From assembly GCA_027489245.1 (NCBI GenBank), contig JAIYAC010000004.1, forward strand, positions 47,144 through 111,143: a stretch of DNA of 64,000 nt, given 5' to 3'. The position numbers and the translations under genes were made by a program. The DNA comes from Neisseriaceae bacterium. GTDB taxonomy: Bacteria > Pseudomonadota > Gammaproteobacteria > Burkholderiales > Chromobacteriaceae. The notes under the pieces are model-generated. The model was not told the origin of the DNA, searched no databases, and was given only the letters and a program-made list of their open reading frames with translations. Positions 1 through 10,439 of this stretch are shown one piece after another; the first letter of the stretch is position 1, and each line of letters begins with the position of its first letter.

Positions 1-698
1 CTACCGATCTGGAACAGGCGCGTCTGGACCTGGAAACCAAGCTGGCCAGCTCCAGCCAGCAAGCTAGCGCACGTTTGTCCGACGTAGAAGCCAAGCTGGC
101 CAACCAGCGCCTGCTGGACCTGGTCAACCAGGTGACGCTGCTGAAAGGCGAAATGGCCACGTTGCGCGGGCAGAACGAGGTGCTGCAACACCAGGTAGCC
201 GAAACGCAAAAGCGCCAGAACGACCTGTATAACGATATCGACCTGCGCCTGGGCAAGATGGAAAAGCAGCTGCGCGAAGCCAGCCAGCCGCAAGCCGAGG
301 CACCCGCTGCCGAGCCCGCTGCGGCCAACCCTGCCGAGACCGCACTGGCGCGTGGGCTGGAAGTACTGCGTGCCCGCGACTTTGCCAAATCGCTGCCCCT
401 GCTCAAAGCCGTGGCCGATGGCTACCCCGGTAGCGAGCAGAGCCTGGAGGCCACCTACTGGATGGGCGTGGCGCACACCGCACTGAAGCAATACAGCGCC
501 GCCATCGATATCCAGCGCCGTTTTGCCGAGCAAAACCCCAAGCACCCGAAAGCCGCTGAAACCCTGCGCCTGATGGCGGGTAACCAGCTACAGCTGGAGC
601 AGAAAGACCAGGCCCGCCTGACGCTGCGCAAAATCATCAAGCAATACCCTGGCACCCCGGCGGCGCAGCGCGCCCAGCAACAGCTGGCCACGCTATAG
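1..698 (+). CDS. cpoB: Cell division coordinator CpoB (YbgF), 5' end cut by the window edge
   Basis: The reading frame is open from base 3 with no stop upstream, so the gene starts outside the window. The TTG at 75 is only an internal codon. The visible part has an N-terminal heptad-rich coiled coil ending in a segment like the CpoB trimerisation helix (RGQNEVLQHQ, then QKRQNDLYNDID). An Ala/Pro/Glu-rich linker follows, then about three TPR units (FAKSLPLLKAVADGYPGS, YSAAIDIQRRFAEQNPKH, QARLTLRKIIKQYPGT). CpoB is a periplasmic protein of the Tol-Pal system that coordinates outer-membrane constriction with peptidoglycan synthesis. Its usual partners tolB and pal would lie to the left. A hairpin follows the stop. 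Confidence 0.85.
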   Translation, partial: TDLEQARLDLETKLASSSQQASARLSDVEAKLANQRLLDLVNQVTLLKGEMATLRGQNEVLQHQVAETQKRQNDLYNDIDLRLGKMEKQLREASQPQAEAPAAEPAAANPAETALARGLEVLRARDFAKSLPLLKAVADGYPGSEQSLEATYWMGVAHTALKQYSAAIDIQRRFAEQNPKHPKAAETLRLMAGNQLQLEQKDQARLTLRKIIKQYPGTPAAQRAQQQLATL

Positions 699-726
699 CC
701 TGGCCAAGGCCCACACGCTGTTATCG

Positions 727-760
727 AAAAGCCGGCTTTCCCACGGGAATGCCGGCTTTG
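727..760 (+). terminator. Rho-independent-type terminator after cpoB
   Basis: AAAGCCGGC (728-736) pairs with GCCGGCTTT (751-759) around a loop that can itself fold (TTTCCC/GGGAA). It lies 29 bases after the cpoB stop. Confidence 0.6.
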
Positions 761-863
761 TCTTGCCGGGAAGATGCTTCCGTGGAAGGTAAATCCCGGC
801 GGCAAGCCCTTGCCAAATCAGGTAAAATTCCGTTTTTTCCCCTTCTTGACGGAATCAGCCTCC

Positions 864-1352
864 ATGATCGAAGTTGGCATCGTGATGGGTAGTAATAGCG
901 ACTGGGAAGTCATGCAAAACGCCGCGCGCGTTCTGAAAGACTTCGGCATCGCTTTCGAAACCCGCGTCGTCTCCGCCCACCGTACCCCCGACCTTCTGTT
1001 CCAGTACGCCGAAACCGCCGAAGCGCGTGGCCTGAAAGCCATCATCGCCGGTGCAGGTGGCGCCGCCCACCTGCCGGGCATGCTGGCCGCCAAGACCCAC
1101 ATCCCGGTACTGGGCGTGCCTGTGCCGTCCAAATACCTGCGTGGTGAAGATTCCCTGCTGTCCATCGTGCAAATGCCCAAAGGCATTCCCGTGGCCACCT
1201 TCGCCATTGGCGAAGCCGGTGCGGCCAACGCTGGCCTGTTTGCCATCGCCATGCTGGCCACTGGCAACCCCGAGCTGGCGGCCAAGCTGAAGGCCTTCCG
1301 CAAGCAACAAGAAGACACCGTGCTGGCGATGAGCCTGCCGGAGGTACAGTAA
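864..1352 (+). CDS. purE: N5-carboxyaminoimidazole ribonucleotide mutase
   Basis: The protein is 162 aa, the usual length of class I PurE. It converts N5-CAIR to CAIR in de novo purine synthesis. Seen directly: the N-terminal MGSNSDW motif, VSAHRTP, the glycine-rich [12 protein letters not shown] and the [18 protein letters not shown] stretch that form the active site. The ATG at 864 is chosen because the protein then starts [14 protein letters not shown] as in the family; the frame is open further upstream but that extension has no counterpart. The stop overlaps the purK start by one base (TAATG), so purK is probably translationally coupled. Confidence 0.95.
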   Translation: MIEVGIVMGSNSDWEVMQNAARVLKDFGIAFETRVVSAHRTPDLLFQYAETAEARGLKAIIAGAGGAAHLPGMLAAKTHIPVLGVPVPSKYLRGEDSLLSIVQMPKGIPVATFAIGEAGAANAGLFAIAMLATGNPELAAKLKAFRKQQEDTVLAMSLPEVQ

Positions 1353-2482
1353 TGGCCGCCATTTTGCCGCCAGCCATGCTGGGCATCCTCGGTGGTGGCC
1401 AGCTGGGCCGCATGTTTGTTACCGCCGCCAAGCGCATGGGCTACCGCGTCACCGTGCTTGACCCGGACGCCAGCGCCCCGGCCGCCGAGTTTGCCGATGT
1501 GCACCTGTGCGCCGCGTTTGACGACGCCGATGCCCTGGCTACCCTGGCGCGTACCTGTGCTGCGGTGACCACCGAGTTTGAAAACGTCAACGCCGACGCC
1601 ATGCGTCTGCTGGCCAAGACCACCCGTGTATCGCCGTCCGGCGATTGCGTGGCCATTGCCCAGGACCGCATTGCCGAAAAAAGCTGGGTAGGCAAGGCTG
1701 GCCTGCCTACCGCGCCGTATCTGGCGATTGAAAGCGTGGAAGACATACAGGTCGAGCTGTCGCCCTATCTGCCGGGCATTCTCAAGACCGCCCGCCTGGG
1801 CTACGACGGCAAAGGCCAGGTGCGCGTCAAAACCGCCGACGAAGCCCGCGCTGCCTACGCCAACCTGGGCGGCCAGGCCTGCGTGCTGGAAAAAATGCTG
1901 GACCTGAAGCTGGAAGTCTCGGCCATTGTGACCCGCACCAGTGCGGCGCAAGTGGCCGTGTTCCCGGTATCGGAAAACATCCACCAGAACGGCATTCTGG
2001 ACGAGTCCATCGTGCCGGCGCGCATTGCGCCCGAGTTGGCCGCACGCGCACAGCAGTACGCCGTACAGCTGGCCGAAGCGCTGGACTACGTGGGCGTACT
2101 GGCGGTGGAGTTCTTCGTCCTGGGCGACGATAGCCTGGTAGTCAACGAAATGGCGCCGCGCCCGCATAACTCCGGCCACTACACCATCGACGCCTGCGTC
2201 ACCAACCAGTACCAGCAGCAAGTGCGCGCCATGTGCGGCCTGCTGCCAGGCAAGACAGACCTGCTGTCGCCCGTGGTGATGGTGAACCTGCTGGGCGATG
2301 TGTGGGGCGAGGACGGTAGCGAGCCGAACTGGGCTGTGCTGATGGAAGCACCCAACACCCACCTGCACAGCTACGGCAAAAAACACGCCCGGCCAGGCCG
2401 CAAGATGGCGCACTACTGTGTGCTGGCGGCCAACGTAGACGACGCGCTGGAACAGGCGCGCGCGCTGAAAGACACCTTGTAA
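1352..2482 (+). CDS. purK: N5-carboxyaminoimidazole ribonucleotide synthase
   Basis: This 376-aa ATP-grasp enzyme carries out the ATP- and bicarbonate-dependent carboxylation of AIR to N5-CAIR, the substrate of PurE. The N-terminal ILGGGQLGRM motif is the family hallmark. The central ATP-grasp region includes LKTARLGYDGKGQ, and the C-terminal metal site is VNEMAPRPHNSGHYTIDA. It overlaps purE by one base and is followed by a clear terminator, so purE-purK forms a two-gene unit. purC sits just beyond the terminator. Confidence 0.95.
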   Translation: MAAILPPAMLGILGGGQLGRMFVTAAKRMGYRVTVLDPDASAPAAEFADVHLCAAFDDADALATLARTCAAVTTEFENVNADAMRLLAKTTRVSPSGDCVAIAQDRIAEKSWVGKAGLPTAPYLAIESVEDIQVELSPYLPGILKTARLGYDGKGQVRVKTADEARAAYANLGGQACVLEKMLDLKLEVSAIVTRTSAAQVAVFPVSENIHQNGILDESIVPARIAPELAARAQQYAVQLAEALDYVGVLAVEFFVLGDDSLVVNEMAPRPHNSGHYTIDACVTNQYQQQVRAMCGLLPGKTDLLSPVVMVNLLGDVWGEDGSEPNWAVLMEAPNTHLHSYGKKHARPGRKMAHYCVLAANVDDALEQARALKDTL

Positions 2483-2490
2483 TGAAAACA

Positions 2491-2517
2491 GGCGACGCCC
2501 ACAAGGCGTCGCTTTTT
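2491..2517 (+). terminator. Terminator after purK
   Basis: GCGACGCC (2492-2499) pairs with GGCGTCGC (2505-2512), followed by TTTTT. The hairpin begins nine bases past the purK stop. Confidence 0.85.
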
Positions 2518-2536
2518 GCTTTGTGAAGGAAGTTTC

Positions 2537-3403
2537 ATGACCCAACTGACCAGCCTGAAAAAAATCTACTCGGGTAAAGTACGCGACCTGTACGAGATCG
2601 ACGATCAGCGCATGCTGATGGTGGCCAGCGATCGCCTGTCCGCTTTCGACGTGATCCTGGACGACCCTATCCCAGGCAAGGGCCAGATCCTTACCGCCAT
2701 TTCCAACTTCTGGTTCGACACCCTGAAAGACGTGGTGCCCAACCACCTGACTGGTGACCAGGTAGAAGACGTGGTCGCCGCTGCCGAGCTGCCGCTGGTA
2801 GCCGGTCGTGCCGTGGTGGCCAAGCGCCTGAAGCCGGTGATGATCGAAGCCGTGGTGCGCGGCTATCTGGCTGGCTCCGGCTGGAAGGAATACCAGAAGT
2901 CCGGCACCGTGTGCGGCATTGCCCTGCCGGCCGGTCTGCAGGAATCCAGCAAGCTGCCTGAGCCTATCTTTACCCCGTCCACCAAGGCGGCAGTAGGCGA
3001 CCACGACGAGAACATTACCTTTGCCCAGTGCGAAGCCATCGTGGGTGCCGAGCTGGCGGCCAAGGTGCGTGACACCGCCATCCTGCTGTACCAGACTGCT
3101 GCGGCCTTTGCGGCCAAGCGTGGCATCATCATCTGCGATACCAAGTTCGAGTTCGGCCTGGACGCCGACGGTACCCTGGTGCTGATGGACGAGGCGCTGA
3201 CGCCGGACTCCAGCCGTTTCTGGCCGGCCGACAGCTACGCCGAAGGCACCACGCCACCGTCGTTCGACAAGCAGTTCGTGCGCGACTGGCTGGAAGCTTC
3301 CGGCTGGAACAAGGCACCGCCAGCCCCGGCCGTACCGCTGGACGTACGCGAAAAAACCGCGGCCAAATACCGCGAGGCGCTGGAGCGCCTGACCGCACAG
3401 TAA
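2537..3403 (+). CDS. purC: Phosphoribosylaminoimidazole-succinocarboxamide synthase
   Basis: SAICAR synthetase joins CAIR and aspartate in an ATP-dependent step, directly after PurE/PurK in the pathway. The 288-aa protein is the longer form, with [13 protein letters not shown] near the N-terminus, [12 protein letters not shown], the [12 protein letters not shown] segment and DTKFEFG. The ATG at 2537 is preceded by AAGGA (2526-2530) at good spacing. The frame is open a further 21 bases upstream, but that start would lie inside the purK terminator. A second terminator closes the gene. Confidence 0.95.
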   Translation: MTQLTSLKKIYSGKVRDLYEIDDQRMLMVASDRLSAFDVILDDPIPGKGQILTAISNFWFDTLKDVVPNHLTGDQVEDVVAAAELPLVAGRAVVAKRLKPVMIEAVVRGYLAGSGWKEYQKSGTVCGIALPAGLQESSKLPEPIFTPSTKAAVGDHDENITFAQCEAIVGAELAAKVRDTAILLYQTAAAFAAKRGIIICDTKFEFGLDADGTLVLMDEALTPDSSRFWPADSYAEGTTPPSFDKQFVRDWLEASGWNKAPPAPAVPLDVREKTAAKYREALERLTAQ

Positions 3404-3431
3404 GCCCTGGCCCACGCCAGACGCTTGCCCG

Positions 3432-3453
3432 GCCCGCCTAGCGCGGGCTTTTT
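3432..3453 (+). terminator. Terminator after purC
   Basis: GCCCGC (3432-3437) and GCGGGC (3443-3448) form a short stem followed by TTTTT. Confidence 0.75.
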
Positions 3454-3519
3454 CATCCCCGCCTGCCGCACTGGTGGCATACTTGCGTTTTTATCGAACC
3501 TGCCAAGGGAGTAGCTCAT

Positions 3520-4101
3520 ATGGCCCGTAGCCAGCCCGCGCTCAGCACCGCCCGTTTACAGCTTTTGCCGCCCGAAGCGGCCTGGGCCCGCGCCGTTCGC
3601 GACTACCAGCTGCGCAACCGCGAGCACCTTGCCCCGTGGGACCCGACCCACGGTGATATGTATTTCACCGAGCTGTTCTGGGGCATGCGCCTGCGCGAAC
3701 GCATCGAGGACTTCAAGCTGGGCCGCGGTGCCATGTTTCTGGTGATGCACGACAAGCAGCCAGGGCAGGTGATCGGCACCCTTACCCTGAGCAATATCGT
3801 GCGCGGGGTGTTTCAGGCCTGCCACCTGGGCTACAACATCGATCATGCCTACCAGGGGCAGGGCATGATGAGTGAGGCCGTCGAGGCGGTGGTGCAGTTT
3901 GCCTTTCGCGACCTGGGCCTGCACCGCGTTCAGGCCAACTATCAGCCGGAAAACCAGCGCAGTGCACGCCTGCTCGCCAAGCTGGGCTTTACCATTGAGG
4001 GCCAGGCCAAGGAGTATCTGTTTCTGAATGGTGCCTGGCGCGACCATGTGCTGACCTCGCGCCGCAACCCGGATTTCGACAGCACGCCGCTACGCGCCTG
4101 A
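3520..4101 (+). CDS. rimJ: GNAT acetyltransferase, RimJ/RimL type
   Basis: The protein is 193 aa, essentially the length of E. coli RimJ, which acetylates the N-terminal alanine of ribosomal protein S5. Supporting features are LAPWDPTHGDMYFTE near the N-terminus, the beta-4 strand with the acetyl-CoA pyrophosphate loop (AYQGQGMMSEAVEAVVQF) and the terminal QPENQRSARLLAKLGF motif. AAGGGAG precedes the ATG. The GNAT fold is certain; S5 as the substrate is inferred from length and overall similarity, and another N-terminal or small-molecule substrate is possible. Confidence 0.75.
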   Translation: MARSQPALSTARLQLLPPEAAWARAVRDYQLRNREHLAPWDPTHGDMYFTELFWGMRLRERIEDFKLGRGAMFLVMHDKQPGQVIGTLTLSNIVRGVFQACHLGYNIDHAYQGQGMMSEAVEAVVQFAFRDLGLHRVQANYQPENQRSARLLAKLGFTIEGQAKEYLFLNGAWRDHVLTSRRNPDFDSTPLRA

Positions 4102-4227
4102 TCCCTTAACGTGCTAACCGCTGTGCCGCAGGGTTGGCCGCATGGCGGAAAAGGCCTATTCCTCATGGGGTTGGCGGAATTTTTGCATGCGTTATGATGT
4201 GGCCTCCTCATCATGCAAGGTGTTCCG

Positions 4228-5160
4228 ATGACGCTAGACCCTGTGGTGCTTTTCTTTGTGCTGGGCTTGCTGGCAGCGCTGGCCAAGTCTGATCTCAAAC
4301 TCCCCCCCGCACTATACGAAACCCTGTCGGTGTTTCTGCTGATTGCCATCGGCCTGAAGGGTGGCGTGGCCTTGTCCAAGCTCACCGGCAGCGCGGTACT
4401 GTGGCAGGTGGTGGCGGTGATTGTGCTGGGGGCGGCATTAACGCTCGTGGCCTTTGCCGTGTTGCGCTGGCGCCTGGGCCGGGCGGATGCCGCGGCCACT
4501 GCAGCGCATTATGGCTCGGTCAGTGTGGTGACGTTTGCCGTGGCCAGTGCCTATCTGTCGCGCCAGGGCGTGGAGGCCGAGCCGCAGCTCACTGTGTTTC
4601 TGGCGGTGATGGAAATGCCGGCGCTGGTGGTGGGTGTGTTGCTGGCCCGTATGGGTGGCGACAAGCGGGTGAACTGGGGCCGCCTGGCGCACGAGGTGTT
4701 TCTGGGCAAGAGCATGGTGCTGCTGATGGGCGGCTTGCTGATAGGCTGGATCGCCGGTGCGGACGGCATCAAGAGCCTGTCGCCGCTGTATATCGATCTG
4801 TTCAAGCCGGTGCTGTCGCTCTTTCTGCTGGAGATGGGTTTGCTTACCGCCGGTAAGCTGGCCGGCCTGCGTACCCAGGGGCTGTTTGTGGTGGCGGTGG
4901 CGACGCTGATGCCCTTGCTGTTTGCCTGCCTGGGTCTGGCCACCGCCGTGGCCATGGGGCTATCGGTGGGTGGGGCGATGCTGCTGGCTACCCTGTGCGC
5001 CTCGTCGTCCTATATTGCCGCCCCGGCTGCCATGCGCATTGCCGTGCCAGAGGCCAACCCGGCCATTTCGCTGGCCGCCAGCCTGGGCGTGACCTTCCCG
5101 TTTAACCTGTTGCTCGGTATCCCGCTGTACCTGTGGCTGGCACAGCAGGTCTATGCCTGA
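4228..5160 (+). CDS. sbtA: Sodium-dependent bicarbonate transporter, SbtA family
   Basis: This 310-aa inner-membrane protein has about ten hydrophobic segments. Family signatures are clear: LAKSDLKLP near the N-terminus, LLIAIGLKGG, AAHYGSVSVVTFAVASA at mid-protein and the C-terminal ASSSYIAAPAAMRIAVPEAN followed by SLGVTFPFN. SbtA imports bicarbonate with sodium and is best known from cyanobacterial carbon concentration. The ATG at 4228 has AAGGT six bases upstream; an in-frame ATG at 4213 has no ribosome site. The next gene encodes its PII-like partner. The window shows no carboxysome or RuBisCO gene, so the likely role is feeding bicarbonate to carboxylases (inference). Confidence 0.85.
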   Translation: MTLDPVVLFFVLGLLAALAKSDLKLPPALYETLSVFLLIAIGLKGGVALSKLTGSAVLWQVVAVIVLGAALTLVAFAVLRWRLGRADAAATAAHYGSVSVVTFAVASAYLSRQGVEAEPQLTVFLAVMEMPALVVGVLLARMGGDKRVNWGRLAHEVFLGKSMVLLMGGLLIGWIAGADGIKSLSPLYIDLFKPVLSLFLLEMGLLTAGKLAGLRTQGLFVVAVATLMPLLFACLGLATAVAMGLSVGGAMLLATLCASSSYIAAPAAMRIAVPEANPAISLAASLGVTFPFNLLLGIPLYLWLAQQVYA

Positions 5161-5170
5161 AAGGAACACC

Positions 5171-5473
5171 ATGCCATTTCATGACAAAAAACTGCTGACC
5201 ATCGTGACCGAGTCGGTACTGGAGGCACGGCTGGTGAAGGATATCCAGCGCCTGGGGGCACACGGCTATACCGTGGTGGATGCGCGCGGTGGTGGCGCAC
5301 ACGGTGTGCAGGGCGGGGCGTGGAGTTTCGACCGCAATATCCGCATTGATGTGGTGTGCGACGCACAAGTGGCCGAGGCAATTGCGCTACGCTGCGAACA
5401 AAGCTATCTGCCGGACTATGGCCTGATCCTGTATGTTTCGGATGTAGGGGTGCTACGCGCAGACAAGTTCTAG
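5171..5473 (+). CDS. sbtB: PII-like protein SbtB, regulator of SbtA
   Basis: This 100-aa ferredoxin-fold protein has the PII layout: strand KKLLTIVTES, a helix, a glycine-rich T-loop-like stretch (ARGGGAHGVQ), then NIRIDVVCD and a final strand LILYVSDVGV. In cyanobacteria SbtB binds adenine nucleotides (AMP, ADP, ATP, cAMP) and gates SbtA. The copy here ends right after the last strand and lacks the CGPEGC redox tail found on many cyanobacterial SbtB proteins. The start at 5171 follows AAGGA. It lies ten bases after sbtA, so the two are almost certainly cotranscribed. Confidence 0.75.
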   Translation: MPFHDKKLLTIVTESVLEARLVKDIQRLGAHGYTVVDARGGGAHGVQGGAWSFDRNIRIDVVCDAQVAEAIALRCEQSYLPDYGLILYVSDVGVLRADKF

Positions 5474-5502
5474 TGCGAGCCTGCCAGACATCAGGGGGAA
5501 AC

Positions 5503-6417
5503 ATGACGCAAACCTTTCGTTTGACCGCCAGTGATGGTGCCGATATCCATGGTTGCTATTGGCTGCCTGCTGGCGAGCCACGCGCAGTGGTGGTCATCAG
5601 CCATGGCATGAGCGAGTACGGCGGGCGCTATCAGGCGCTGGCACAAAAGCTGGTGTTGGCGGGCTACGCGGTGTATGCACACGATCACCGTGGCCACGGC
5701 CGCCATGCGCCGCTACCCGGCTGGTTTGCCGAACAAGGCGGCTGGCAGCGGGTGGTGGATGACCTGCGCGAGGTGGTGGACTACGCCCGGCAGCAGCACG
5801 AGCGCCCGGTGGTGCTGTATGGCCACAGTATGGGCAGCTTTATTGCCCGGGCTTTCATCCTGCGCTACGGCCAGCGCCTGGCCGGGCTGGTGCTTTCTGC
5901 TACCGGCTACCGTCAGCGCTACCTGTCGCGTGTGATGCGTGGTGTCGCCAGGTTGGCCGCCAGGCTGGGGGGCGCCAGCAAACCCAGTACGTTCATGACG
6001 GCGCTGGTGTTCGGCAGCTTCAATCTGGGGTTTTTGCCTGCGCGTACCCGGCTGGACTGGCTAAGCCGCGACCCGGCGCAGGTGGATGCCTATATTGCCG
6101 ACCCGCTCTGCGGCCAACATCCTACGCCGCAGCTGTGGATCGACTTGTTTGGCGGCATTATCGAGCTGGAGCTGGGCGAGGCCGATGGCCGTGCGCTGCC
6201 CAAGGCCTGCCCGGTATGGCTGCAGGCCGGCAGCCGCGACCCGGTAAGCCTGGGCAAGTTTGGCCTGGGCCAGCTGGCCAGCCGCTACCGTGCAGCAGGC
6301 ATGCAGGATGTGAGCGTTACGGTGTACCCGGGCGGGCGCCACGAAATGCACAATGAAACCAACCGTACCCAGCTGGAGGCCGATTTGCTGGCCTGGCTGA
6401 ACCGCATTACCGCCTGA
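5503..6417 (+). CDS. Alpha/beta hydrolase, monoacylglycerol-lipase-like
   Basis: The 304-aa serine hydrolase has the canonical HGMSEYGGRY oxyanion region, the HDHRGHG strand and the nucleophile elbow GHSMGS (about residue 110). The acid is in AGSRDPVS and the histidine in GGRHEMHNE. This layout matches the Hydrolase_4/monoacylglycerol lipase group, which cleaves lysophospholipids or acylglycerols. There is no signal peptide, so it is cytoplasmic or membrane-associated. The ATG at 5503 follows AGGGGGAAAC. It starts 29 bases after sbtB and may share its transcript; no functional link to bicarbonate is evident. Confidence 0.8.
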   Translation: MTQTFRLTASDGADIHGCYWLPAGEPRAVVVISHGMSEYGGRYQALAQKLVLAGYAVYAHDHRGHGRHAPLPGWFAEQGGWQRVVDDLREVVDYARQQHERPVVLYGHSMGSFIARAFILRYGQRLAGLVLSATGYRQRYLSRVMRGVARLAARLGGASKPSTFMTALVFGSFNLGFLPARTRLDWLSRDPAQVDAYIADPLCGQHPTPQLWIDLFGGIIELELGEADGRALPKACPVWLQAGSRDPVSLGKFGLGQLASRYRAAGMQDVSVTVYPGGRHEMHNETNRTQLEADLLAWLNRITA

Positions 6418-6432
6418 GCCGTGTTAGCCGTA

Positions 6433-6466
6433 AAAAAAGCACCGTCACGCTAGACGGTGCTTTTTT
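6433..6466. terminator. Bidirectional terminator between convergent genes
   Basis: AAAAAAGCACCGTC (6433-6446) and GACGGTGCTTTTTT (6453-6466) form a perfect 14-bp stem with T-runs on both strands. It serves the hydrolase gene and the convergent carbonic anhydrase gene. Confidence 0.9.
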
Positions 6467-6485
6467 CTTGTATAGCCAGGCTGGT

Positions 6486-7043
6486 TCAGCCTTTGGCGAC
6501 GATTTGCTGCACGCTGCCATCCAGCGCCATCAGGTAGGTTTCTACCGCCAGCTGCGGGTATTTGGCCAGAATCTGCTTGCGTAGCGTCATCAGGGTCTCG
6601 GCGTGGATCTGCGTTTCTTTTTCCGGCATTTTGCCAAAGTCCTCGCCCAGTACCACCTTGTAGGCGCCGCAGTCGCGGTGGTCGAGAATCATCACCTTGT
6701 GAATGTGGTGCAGGCTGATGGCCACGTCCAGGTGCTCCCAGAATGCCTGGTTCCAGGCGGGGAACTTGCTGGTGATCGCCCCCAGTGCCGCCCCAGCCAG
6801 CACGATATGGTCGTACTTGTTCTTCATGCCTTGCCCGGCCATGAACGCTTCGGTGTCGTCTACCAGGCGATAGTCCATACACGACAGCAGCAGCGCGTCG
6901 GTACCGCCGGCAGCATGCGCCGTTTGCGGCAGAAAGCTGCCTAGCAGGGCTGCGCCACTACCCAGCGCGGCAAGCTGCACAAACTGGCGGCGGCCAGGGT
7001 TGGCCGCAGTGTCACGCGGTGCATGAGTGGGGCATTGGCACAT
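6486..7043 (-). CDS. Tat-exported beta-type carbonic anhydrase
   Basis: This 185-aa protein starts with a twin-arginine signal (GRRQFVQLAALGSG, then AHAAGG as likely cleavage region). The mature part carries the beta-carbonic anhydrase site: CMDYR (Cys zinc ligand plus Asp/Arg dyad) and HRDCGAY (His and Cys ligands), with VLAGAALGA between. The reaction is reversible CO2 hydration, here predicted in the periplasm. It sits convergent to sbtA-sbtB, so a link to inorganic carbon uptake is plausible but inferred. Exported beta-class enzymes are less common than exported alpha-class ones. Confidence 0.8.
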   Translation of the reverse strand: MCQCPTHAPRDTAANPGRRQFVQLAALGSGAALLGSFLPQTAHAAGGTDALLLSCMDYRLVDDTEAFMAGQGMKNKYDHIVLAGAALGAITSKFPAWNQAFWEHLDVAISLHHIHKVMILDHRDCGAYKVVLGEDFGKMPEKETQIHAETLMTLRKQILAKYPQLAVETYLMALDGSVQQIVAKG

Positions 7044-7142
7044 GATTTTCTCCCTGAATTTATCAATAGTCTGGCTACATTCTAGGTGATTTATGGCGTG
7101 ATGTCGTATGCGCAGGGTAGGGCCACGGTGCAGAATTGACAG

Positions 7143-9272
<2,130 letters not shown>

Positions 9273-9338
9273 TTTACTGAACGACTGCCTCCCGGCCTGC
9301 CCTACGCAGGTTGGGTGACGAACACTTTATAAAGTGCG

Positions 9339-9372
9339 AAAGACTGCTAGCGTGCCTGGCAGTCTTTTTTTA
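9339..9372 (+). terminator. Terminator after fadH
   Basis: AAAGACTGC (9339-9347) pairs with GCAGTCTTT (9359-9367) and is followed by a run of T. Confidence 0.85.
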
Positions 9373-9614
9373 TTTCATTGTTATATTCTTTTGGCATTTA
9401 AAAATGTCGGGTTGCGGCATTTTTGCCATAAAAGAAGCAATTACCGATAGAATTTAGCCAAATCAAAAATTCATATTTATTGAAATGCTAGATTGCCGTG
9501 GCGTGTTGACGGTACATTGTTAAGCATCAGCTGCCTGACTTTAAAGTCTTGCCTGAGGTGTTTACTGTCTGCGCGACGAGTGAATCGCCAAAATAACGAT
9601 AAAGGAATGCCAGG
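9373..9614. other. AT-rich intergenic region upstream of the c-di-GMP operon
   Basis: No gene is visible here. The stretch is much more AT-rich than its surroundings. It contains a bulged hairpin in which TGGCA (9392-9396) pairs with TGCCA (9424-9428) and AAAATG (9401-9406) with CATTTT (9418-9423). A TTGACG hexamer at 9506 has no convincing -10 partner. The promoter of the following two-gene operon must lie here, but I cannot place it. Confidence 0.4.
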
Positions 9615-10439
9615 ATGGCCAAAAAATTCCTGCTGCTATGCCTGACTGCCTGCTGCCTGAGCCCCTTGGCGCAGGCAGCAGACATGCTGGTGCTGGGTGT
9701 GGTGCCGTACCTGTCGGCACGCAAGCTGGCCGAACTGTACGAGCCGATGCGTGTCCAGCTGCAAGGTGCTTTGGGCGTGCCGGTTGTCATCGAGTCGGCA
9801 CCAGACTACCAAAGCTATCTTGAGCGCACCGCTCAGGGCCGCTACGACGTGATTGCCACGTCGCCTTACTTCGGCCGCCTGGCGCAGCAGGAACAAGGCT
9901 ACGAGCCGCTGGCCCGCCCGCAAACCAACCTTGAGCCCTTGCTGGTCACCCGCAAGGATGGTGTCAATACGCTGGAAGCCCTGCGCGGCAAGGTGGTTTC
10001 CACCAGCGACAAGCTGGCTAACCTGACGTTGGCCGCACAGCGCTACCTGATCCAGAATGGCCTGACCCCGGGCAAGGATGTCATCATTCGCCCTGCCGGC
10101 AGCCACGCCAATTCTGTCCAGGCGCTGCTGAACGGTGAATCCGCCGCCGCTATCATTTCTGTTACCGCCTTGCGTCAGCTTCACCCCGGTACCACGGTAC
10201 GGGTGCGCATCATGAAGCGTCTGCCGCAGACCACACCATTGCTGTACCTGGCGAACAAGCGCCTGGGCAGCAGCCGTATCGATAGCCTGCGTCGCCAATT
10301 GTTCCAGTTTGCCAACCACACCGAAGAAGGCCAGGCTTTCAGTAAAGAGCTGGGGCATGGTGGCCTGAAAGAGATTTCCGCTGCGGACATGAAGGCGCTG
10401 GACCCGTATGTGCAGGATTTGAAGGCGATGCTGAAATAA
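9615..10439 (+). CDS. Periplasmic PhnD-like substrate-binding protein
   Basis: The 274-aa protein starts with a clear Sec signal peptide (KKFLLLCLTACCLSPL, cleavage after AQA). The mature part has the phosphate/phosphonate-binding protein pattern: GVVPYLSARKL, a tyrosine-rich DYQSYLER segment, YDVIATSPYFGRLA, LRGKVVSTSD and AGSHANSVQALLNGE. No ABC permease or ATPase is nearby. Its stop overlaps the start of a membrane GGDEF-EAL protein (TAATG), which suggests it presents a ligand to that sensor rather than feeding a transporter. The ligand is unknown. Confidence 0.75.
   Translation: MAKKFLLLCLTACCLSPLAQAADMLVLGVVPYLSARKLAELYEPMRVQLQGALGVPVVIESAPDYQSYLERTAQGRYDVIATSPYFGRLAQQEQGYEPLARPQTNLEPLLVTRKDGVNTLEALRGKVVSTSDKLANLTLAAQRYLIQNGLTPGKDVIIRPAGSHANSVQALLNGESAAAIISVTALRQLHPGTTVRVRIMKRLPQTTPLLYLANKRLGSSRIDSLRRQLFQFANHTEEGQAFSKELGHGGLKEISAADMKALDPYVQDLKAMLK

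Noticed and set aside
75..698. TTG at 75 as the start of the first gene
   Set aside because: The frame is open back to the window edge and the coiled coil continues upstream, so this is an internal codon.
818..3415. Very long open frame opposite the pur genes on the minus strand
   Set aside because: It is antisense to three unmistakable pur genes, has a His/Gln/Gly-rich composition typical of the shadow frame of GC-rich genes, no known domain and no ribosome site.
4213..4227. Earlier ATG for sbtA
   Set aside because: It would bury the AAGGT ribosome site inside the gene; the ATG at 4228 is correctly spaced from it.
5951..5961. Near matches to the repeated element such as GGTTGGCCGCC (also GTTGGCCGCG at 24991 and 41605, GTTGGCCGCT near 12806)
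   Set aside because: They differ at the last base and were left out of the count. They may be decayed copies, but single mismatches of a GC-rich word are also expected by chance.
9506..9534. TTGACG at 9506 as a promoter for the binding-protein gene
   Set aside because: No acceptable -10 hexamer at 16-18 bases; left unannotated.
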